Shown piece by piece: positions 59,406 through 64,000 of a stretch of 64,000 nt of DNA. Position numbers and translations under genes: made by a program. Numbering within the stretch: the first letter of the stretch is position 1; the number at the start of each line of letters is the position of its first letter. This stretch comes from Kofleriaceae bacterium (lineage in GTDB: Bacteria > Myxococcota_A > Polyangia > Haliangiales > Haliangiaceae), in the NCBI GenBank assembly GCA_018058095.1, contig JAGPCO010000008.1:49997-113996 (forward strand). Reading direction: 5' to 3'. The notes beneath the pieces were generated by a model. It worked only from the letters and a program-made list of their open reading frames with translations. It did not search any database and was not told the origin of the DNA.

Positions 59406-60352
59406 GCGCCGACCGCCCGCTCATCACCCTGCGCGGGATGCGCAAGCGGTACGGCGACATCACCGCGCTCGGCGGCGTCGACGGCGTGATCGCCGGTCGC
59501 ATCGTCGGCCTGCTCGGCCGCAACGGCGCCGGCAAGTCGACCCTGCTCAAGTGCCTGCTCGGCCTCGAGCCGTTCGAGGGGCAGGCCGAGGTGCTCGGCC
59601 TGTCGGCCCAGACCCAGGCCGACGAGATCCGCGGCCGGGTCGGTTACATGACCGAGAACGAGGCGTTCCTGACCGGGATGTCGGCGGTCGAGCTGTGCGT
59701 GTACGCCGGCGAGCTGTCGGGCCTACCGACCGCCGAGGCGATGCAGCGGGCCCACGCCGCCCTGTACTACGCCGGCCTCGAGGAGAAGCGGTACCAGCCG
59801 ATCGACACCTACTCGACCGGGATGAAGCAGCGGGTCAAGCTGGCGGCGGCGCTGGTCCACGACCCCGAGCTGCTGTTCCTCGACGAGCCGACCAACGGGC
59901 TCGACCCGCGCGCGCGCGACGAGATGCTGGCGCTCATCGCCGACCTGCCCGACCGGCGCGGCTGCGCCATCGTCGTGTCGACCCACCTGTTGCCCGACGT
60001 CGAGCGGGTGTGCGAGTCGGCGGTCATCATGGAGGCCGGCCGCATCCAGTTCATCGGCGCCATCACCTCGCTGCGCTCGAGCCGGACCCAGCTCGGCCAG
60101 CTCACCGTCGAGACCCGCGACGACAGCGCGGCGCTGGCGGCGGCCCTGACCGCGGCCGGCGCGACCTGCCGGGTCACCAGCCCGGCCGCGCTCGACGTCG
60201 ACCTGCCGCCTGGCGCTGGTTCGGCCCTGGTGTTCACGGTGGCCCGGGCCAGCGGGCTGCAGGTGCGCGGCCTGGCGCCGCGGCAGGAGTCGCTCGAGAC
60301 CGCGTTCCTGCGGGTGGTGCACGGCGCCACCCCCGAGGGCACCCAGCCATGA
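59402..60352 (+). CDS. ABC transporter ATPase (first pair)
   Basis: The 316-aa protein is an ATP-binding subunit for an ABC-2 type exporter or membrane-protein transporter. Walker A is GRNGAGKST near residue 40, the signature is YSTGMKQR near 140, and Walker B is LLFLDEPTNGLD near 160 with the switch His in VVSTHLLPDV. The last 80 residues form a small extra domain typical of the drug/NosF/CcmA-like group. It overlaps the permease gene that follows (ATGA) and the rlpA gene before it (GTGA). The substrate is unknown. Confidence 0.93.
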   Translation: MSADRPLITLRGMRKRYGDITALGGVDGVIAGRIVGLLGRNGAGKSTLLKCLLGLEPFEGQAEVLGLSAQTQADEIRGRVGYMTENEAFLTGMSAVELCVYAGELSGLPTAEAMQRAHAALYYAGLEEKRYQPIDTYSTGMKQRVKLAAALVHDPELLFLDEPTNGLDPRARDEMLALIADLPDRRGCAIVVSTHLLPDVERVCESAVIMEAGRIQFIGAITSLRSSRTQLGQLTVETRDDSAALAAALTAAGATCRVTSPAALDVDLPPGAGSALVFTVARASGLQVRGLAPRQESLETAFLRVVHGATPEGTQP

Positions 60353-61293
60353 GCGCCGACGCCGCCACCGCCAACGGCGCCGCCGCCACCACCGCCGCCG
60401 CGCCGATCCCGGCCGGCACCATCCACGACCTCGGGTACCGGCGCTACCTCGGCACCCGTCGGCCGCAGCGCACCCGCTGGCGGGTCATCGCCCGCCAGCA
60501 GCTGCAGGCGGCATGGAAGGGCTTCTGGCGGTTCAAGCTGCCGCTCCTGCTCGCGGTCATCAACACCGTGGTGTGGATCGTCGCCCTGACCACCCCGGCC
60601 TTCCTCAAGGCCGCGGTCGCGCGCTTCACCGCCAGCAACGCCGACGACGTCATCCTGGCCATGTCGTGGCGCTACTACGGCACCGCCGCCTTCCTGGTGT
60701 CGATGACCGTCACCTCCGGCGTGGTCGCGGCCGACCGCGCCAGCGGCGCGTTCTCGTTCTACTTCGCGCGCCCGGTTCGGGCCCGCGACTACATCCTCGG
60801 CAAGCTGGCCGGGCTGACCGCGCTGGCCGCCGCCATCCTCCTGGCCGGGCCGGTCGTGCTGACCCTGGTCCGCCTCGGCCTGCACGCCAGCTCCGACGAG
60901 GTGCTGGCCCACGCCGGGGTGTTGCCGCGGGTGCTGGCCATCGGCGCGATGGCCGCGCTGGCGTTCGCGGCGGTGCCGCTGGCCATCTCGGCCCTGGTCG
61001 AGCGCCGGCGCTACGCCATCGCGGTGTGGGCGGCCTACTACCTCGTGTTCGGCCTGGTCGCGACCGGGCTCGGCGCCGCGACCGGGCTTCCGCTCGGCGC
61101 GCTCGACCTGTCGGTGGCGATGCAGTCGCTCGCGTACGACTGGCTCGACGTCGGGCTCACCTTCGGGCCGCGCGTGTTCGTGGCCGCGCCGTGGGCCATC
61201 GCCAGCCTGCTCGGCCACAGCCTCGTCGCCGTGGCCATCGTCGCCTGGCGCATCGACGCCGCCCGCCGGGCCGGCCTGGGGAGCTCGTCGTGA
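60349..61293 (+). CDS. ABC-2 type permease (first pair)
   Basis: The 314-aa protein has an Ala/Thr-rich N-terminus, IHDLGYRRYLGTRRPQRTRW, and about six membrane segments (for example LPLLLAVINTVVWIVALTT, ALAAAILLAGPVVLTLV, YAIAVWAAYYLVFGLVATGL). FYFARPVRARDYILGKLAG matches the ABC-2 permease motif near the second segment. It is the partner of the ATPase before it and is chained by ATGA and GTGA overlaps to both neighbours. Confidence 0.88.
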   Translation: MSADAATANGAAATTAAAPIPAGTIHDLGYRRYLGTRRPQRTRWRVIARQQLQAAWKGFWRFKLPLLLAVINTVVWIVALTTPAFLKAAVARFTASNADDVILAMSWRYYGTAAFLVSMTVTSGVVAADRASGAFSFYFARPVRARDYILGKLAGLTALAAAILLAGPVVLTLVRLGLHASSDEVLAHAGVLPRVLAIGAMAALAFAAVPLAISALVERRRYAIAVWAAYYLVFGLVATGLGAATGLPLGALDLSVAMQSLAYDWLDVGLTFGPRVFVAAPWAIASLLGHSLVAVAIVAWRIDAARRAGLGSSS

Positions 61294-62219
61294 CCACCCC
61301 CGCCATCCGCGCCACCGGCTGCTCGAAGTGGTACGGCCACGTGCTCGGCGTGTCCGACATCGACTGGACCCTACCCGGCGGCGTGGTCGGCCTGCTCGGG
61401 CCCAACGGCGCCGGCAAGTCGACCCTCATCAAGCTCATCGCCGGTCTGTTGCGCCCGACCCGCGGCACGCTCGAGGTGTACGGGCAATCGCCGTTCACCT
61501 CGGCCGCGACCCGGGCCCGCGTCGGCTACGCCCCCGAGCACGACGCCACCTACGACGAGCTGTCGGCGCTCGAGCTGTGTACGGCCATGGCCACCCTGGC
61601 CGGGGTGCCGCGGGCCGAGGCCGGCGCCGCCGCCGCCCGCGCGCTCGAGGTGATGGGCATGACCGCGGCGGCGCATCGCCGGGTGCGCGGCTTCTCCAAG
61701 GGCATGCGTCAGCGCACCAAGCTGGCCAGCGCCATCGCCCACGACCCCGATCTGCTGCTGCTCGACGAGCCGCTGACCGGGGTCGACCCGGTCGCCCGCG
61801 CCGCCATCGTCGAGCGCATCCGTGCCTGGGCCCAGGACGGCAAGACGGTGATCATCTCGAGCCACGTCCTGTACGAGATCGAGGCGCTGACCCGCAACAT
61901 CGTCGTCGTCTACCGCGGCCAGGTGCTGGCCGAGGGCGACATCTACGCCATCCGCCGCCTCATCGACCGCCACCCGCACCGCATCCGGGTCGAGTGTGAT
62001 CGCCCGCGCGAGCTGGCCGCCGTGCTGGCCGCGGCCGAACACGCCAGCCGGCTGTCGATCGAGCGCGGCGCGGTCATCGTCGAGACCCGCGACCCCGACC
62101 GCTGCTACGCCACCATCGCCGACGTGGTGGTCGAGCGCGGCCTGGTCGTCGACAGCCTGACCTCGCCCGACAACAACCTGGGCGCGGTGTTCGAGTACCT
62201 GACCGGAGGTCACGCGTGA
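61290..62219 (+). CDS. ABC transporter ATPase (second pair)
   Basis: The 309-aa ATPase has Walker A GPNGAGKST near residue 38, signature FSKGMRQR near 132, Walker B LLLLDEPLTGVD near 150 and the switch His in IISSHVLYEI. The start KWYGHVLGVSDIDWTLPGGV is normal for the family, and the end (NNLGAVFEYLTGG) follows a C-terminal domain like that of the first ATPase. It shares its layout with the first ATPase, but the two sequences are clearly different, so one operon encodes two distinct cassettes or a heteromeric transporter. Confidence 0.93.
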   Translation: MTTPAIRATGCSKWYGHVLGVSDIDWTLPGGVVGLLGPNGAGKSTLIKLIAGLLRPTRGTLEVYGQSPFTSAATRARVGYAPEHDATYDELSALELCTAMATLAGVPRAEAGAAAARALEVMGMTAAAHRRVRGFSKGMRQRTKLASAIAHDPDLLLLDEPLTGVDPVARAAIVERIRAWAQDGKTVIISSHVLYEIEALTRNIVVVYRGQVLAEGDIYAIRRLIDRHPHRIRVECDRPRELAAVLAAAEHASRLSIERGAVIVETRDPDRCYATIADVVVERGLVVDSLTSPDNNLGAVFEYLTGGHA

Positions 62220-62965
62220 GCGAGCCAGGCGCATCGACCGCCGCGCCTGCGCGCGCCCGGGCCGCGGTCGGCGCCGGCGCGGCGGTGCGAGCCATCGCCG
62301 GGGTGACCTGGACCCGCCTGTGGCGCGGCCGCGCCGTGTGGATCGCCGCCGGCATCGCCGCGCTGCCGTACCTGCTCGCCGCCATCGGCAAGGCGGCCAG
62401 CCGCGGCGGGCCGCACCCGGCCGTCGGCCAGGCCGAGGTGCTGTCGCTGGCGGTGCTGGTCATGGCGGTGCTGCCGCCGCTGCTGGTGGCCAGCGCGGTC
62501 GCCGAGGAGCTCGAGGACAAGACCGCCGCCTACCTGTGGTCGCGTCCGATCGCGCGCTGGACCGTGCTGGTCGGCAAGCTGGTGGTGCTGCTGCCGCTGG
62601 CGGCGGCGCTGGTCGCCGGCGGCACGGCCGCGGCGCTGCGCACACTGGGACCGGTCGACGGCGGGGCCGGGCTCACCACGATCAGCGCCGCGCTGGCCGC
62701 CGGCGCCAGCGCGCTCGGCCTGTGCGCCGCCGGCATCTCCAGCCTGGCGCCGCGCCAGGGCACCGCGGTCACCATCGGCTACATCATCCTCATCGACCTC
62801 CCGCTCGGCGTGTTGCCGGCGGCGATCGCCAACCTGTCCATCACCCACCACGTCGACACGTTGACCGGCCGGGACGGCGTGAGCGCGGCGCCGATGATCG
62901 GCCTGGCCGCGCTCGCCCTGGCCTGGGGCGGCCTCGCGCTGTGGCGCATCCGCACCGCCGAGTAG
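62216..62965 (+). CDS. ABC-2 type permease (second pair)
   Basis: The 249-aa protein has about six hydrophobic segments (VWIAAGIAALPYLLAAI, VLSLAVLVMAVLPPLLVASA, VLLPLAAALVAGGTAAAL, IGYIILIDLPLGVLPAAIA, MIGLAALALAWGGLALW) and the motif DKTAAYLWSRPIARWTVLVG, matching ABC-2 permeases of the Nos/Gld type. It starts with GTG overlapping the second ATPase. Confidence 0.85.
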   Translation: MSEPGASTAAPARARAAVGAGAAVRAIAGVTWTRLWRGRAVWIAAGIAALPYLLAAIGKAASRGGPHPAVGQAEVLSLAVLVMAVLPPLLVASAVAEELEDKTAAYLWSRPIARWTVLVGKLVVLLPLAAALVAGGTAAALRTLGPVDGGAGLTTISAALAAGASALGLCAAGISSLAPRQGTAVTIGYIILIDLPLGVLPAAIANLSITHHVDTLTGRDGVSAAPMIGLAALALAWGGLALWRIRTAE

Positions 62966-62989
62966 TCAGCCACCCGCCCCGGAGCCGCC

Positions 62990-63469
62990 ATGCCGCACCC
63001 CAACGTCGACGTGATCGACCGCTTCTACCGCGCCTTCGCGGCGCGTGACGCCGAGGCCATGGCCGCGTGTTACGCGCCGAACGTGCACTTCTCCGACCCG
63101 GCCTTCCCCGACCTGCACGGCGACCGCGCCCGCGCCATGTGGCGCATGTTGTGCGGCGGCGCGAGCGACCTCCGCGTCGAGCACAGCCGGGTCTCGGCCG
63201 ACGACACCCGCGGCGCGGCCCACTGGGAGGCCTGGTACACGTTCTCCGGCACCGGCCGGGCCGTCCACAACGTCATCGACGCCGCCTTTCGCTTCGAGGG
63301 TGGGCTCATCGTCGACCACGTCGACACCTTCGACTTCCACCGCTGGGCCGGCCAGGCGCTCGGGCTGACCGGTCGCCTGCTCGGCGGCACCGGCTGGCTG
63401 CGGCGCAAGGTCCAGCGCACCGCCGGGACCCGCCTCGACCGCTTCATCGCCAGCCCCGCCCGGCCATGA
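62990..63469 (+). CDS. SnoaL/NTF2-like family protein
   Basis: The 159-aa product starts MPHPNVDVIDRFYRAFAARD and continues AEAMAACYAPNVHFSDPAFP, the typical opening of SnoaL-like NTF2-fold proteins. HVDTFDFHRWAGQALG follows. The C-terminus carries an extra basic stretch (GWLRRKVQRTAGTRLDR). A CGGAG site precedes the ATG. NTF2-like proteins include isomerases, dehydratases and non-catalytic ligand binders, so the activity is open. It overlaps the VOC gene by ATGA. Confidence 0.85.
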   Translation: MPHPNVDVIDRFYRAFAARDAEAMAACYAPNVHFSDPAFPDLHGDRARAMWRMLCGGASDLRVEHSRVSADDTRGAAHWEAWYTFSGTGRAVHNVIDAAFRFEGGLIVDHVDTFDFHRWAGQALGLTGRLLGGTGWLRRKVQRTAGTRLDRFIASPARP

Positions 63470-63864
63470 GCGCGCGCCACGTCCTGACCATCCTCGCCGT
63501 CGACGACCTGGCGGCGCTGACGCGGTTCTACGACGACGCGTTCGCCTGGCCGGTCGCGGTCGCCGTGCCGGTGTACCGCGAGTACCAGGTCCCGGGCGGC
63601 CAGCGCCTGGGCCTGTACCAGCGCCAGCACTTCGCCCACAACGTCGGCGGCGAGGTCCCGGCCGCCACGCCACCCGGCGCGCTGAGCACGACCGAGCTGT
63701 ACTTCCACGTCGACGACGTCGACGCCGCGCTGGCCCGCCTGCTCGCCGCCGGGGCGCGCCTGCTGTCCACGCCGGCGCCGCGGCCGTGGGGCGATCTGGC
63801 CGCATACGTGGCCGACCCGGTCGGCACCGTGCTGGTGGTGGCGCGGCCGCTGCCGGCCAGCTAG
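63466..63864 (+). CDS. VOC (glyoxalase/bleomycin-resistance fold) family protein
   Basis: The 132-aa product is a single VOC unit: ILAVDDLAALTRFYDDAF, the strand pair with REYQVPGGQRLGLYQ, TELYFHVDDVDAALARLLAA and a C-terminal strand DPVGTVLVVARP with a preceding Trp-Gly turn. The metal ligands expected in glyoxalase I (His/Glu pairs) are only partly evident, so the role could be as a dioxygenase, resistance protein or unassigned. It is translationally coupled to the NTF2-like gene and is the last gene in the window. Confidence 0.85.
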   Translation: MSARHVLTILAVDDLAALTRFYDDAFAWPVAVAVPVYREYQVPGGQRLGLYQRQHFAHNVGGEVPAATPPGALSTTELYFHVDDVDAALARLLAAGARLLSTPAPRPWGDLAAYVADPVGTVLVVARPLPAS

Positions 63865-63920
63865 CAGTCCGACACCGTAACGACTTCGGATCGCCCCGGG
63901 GTCGGCCGTCCGGCCTCGCG

Positions 63921-63989
63921 CTGTGGACAGGCGCCCGGCGAAGCCGGGCGTGAGGGCACGCCAGCCCCGATGGCGGCGCCTGCCCACAG
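63921..63989. repeat. Large imperfect palindrome at the window end
   Basis: Outer arms CTGTGGACAGGCGCC (63921-63935) and GGCGCCTGCCCACAG (63975-63989) match at 14 of 15 positions. An inner perfect hairpin CGCCCGGC-GAA-GCCGGGCG (63932-63950) competes with the outer stem. It starts 57 bases after the last gene and may be its terminator or a dispersed repeat. Confidence 0.6.
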
Positions 63990-64000
63990 CGGTCCCCCCG

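Overview
The window is very GC-rich, gene-dense DNA and reads as chromosome of a myxobacterium (Myxococcota, former Deltaproteobacteria). The evidence is a MYXO-CTERM tail on one secreted protein, an AgmX/PglI-type C-terminal domain on an FHA protein, a gliding-machinery-like (Glt) gene cluster with a giant TPR protein, an FHA-GAF-adenylate cyclase, a bactofilin, and many lipoproteins and TPR proteins. A Haliangium/Kofleria-type lineage is a guess. No rRNA, insertion sequence, phage module or CRISPR array was seen.

Layout. 1-5.1 kb: a 54-aa basic protein, then a leftward block with bifunctional (p)ppGpp synthetase/hydrolase (rel), a lipoprotein, guanylate kinase (gmk) and YicC nuclease. 5.1-9.6 kb: a rightward, translationally coupled module of solute-binding lipoprotein, membrane histidine kinase and sigma-54 response regulator. 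9.6-15.5 kb: leftward RluD-type pseudouridine synthase coupled to an 88-aa protein, a metallophosphoesterase, a Lys/Ala-rich protein and two lipoproteins. 15.6-20.9 kb: RNase HI with an extra N-terminal domain, a LamG/MYXO-CTERM surface protein coupled to a single-CxxCH lipoprotein, a bactofilin and a lipoprotein. 21-24.3 kb: two coupled lipoproteins, then a non-coding block with a 36-39 bp minisatellite, four consecutive hairpins and tRNA-Leu(CAG). 24.5-26.8 kb: FHA-GAF-cyclase and a small secreted protein.

26.8-50.0 kb is one leftward cluster resembling the Myxococcus Glt (gliding transducer) or paralogous Nfs (spore coat) envelope machinery: a TPR protein, GltD/AgmU-like TPR protein, GltE/AglT-like TPR lipoprotein, an 86-aa exported protein, GltG/AgnA-like FHA/TonB-like protein, a second TPR lipoprotein and a roughly 4000-residue TPR protein comparable to GltI/AgmK. 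GltA, B, C, H, J and K and the AglRQS motor are not in the window.

50-53.5 kb: tandem Cys-rich lipoproteins and an OmpA-family protein with calcium-binding-type repeats. 53.5-57.1 kb: the ribosomal operon rpsP-khpA-rimM-trmD-rplS, with a clear sigma-70 promoter and a terminator, followed by yraN. 57.1-64 kb: a multiheme cytochrome fused to a UshA-like domain, an RlpA-like lipoprotein and two ABC ATPase/permease pairs, all chained by 4-base stop/start overlaps, then an NTF2-like protein and a VOC protein.

Two habits recur. Neighbouring co-directional genes very often overlap as GTGA or ATGA, and several genes have a -10 element ending about 6-7 bases before the ATG, as expected of leaderless mRNAs. 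Functions rest on motif recognition by eye. No search was run.
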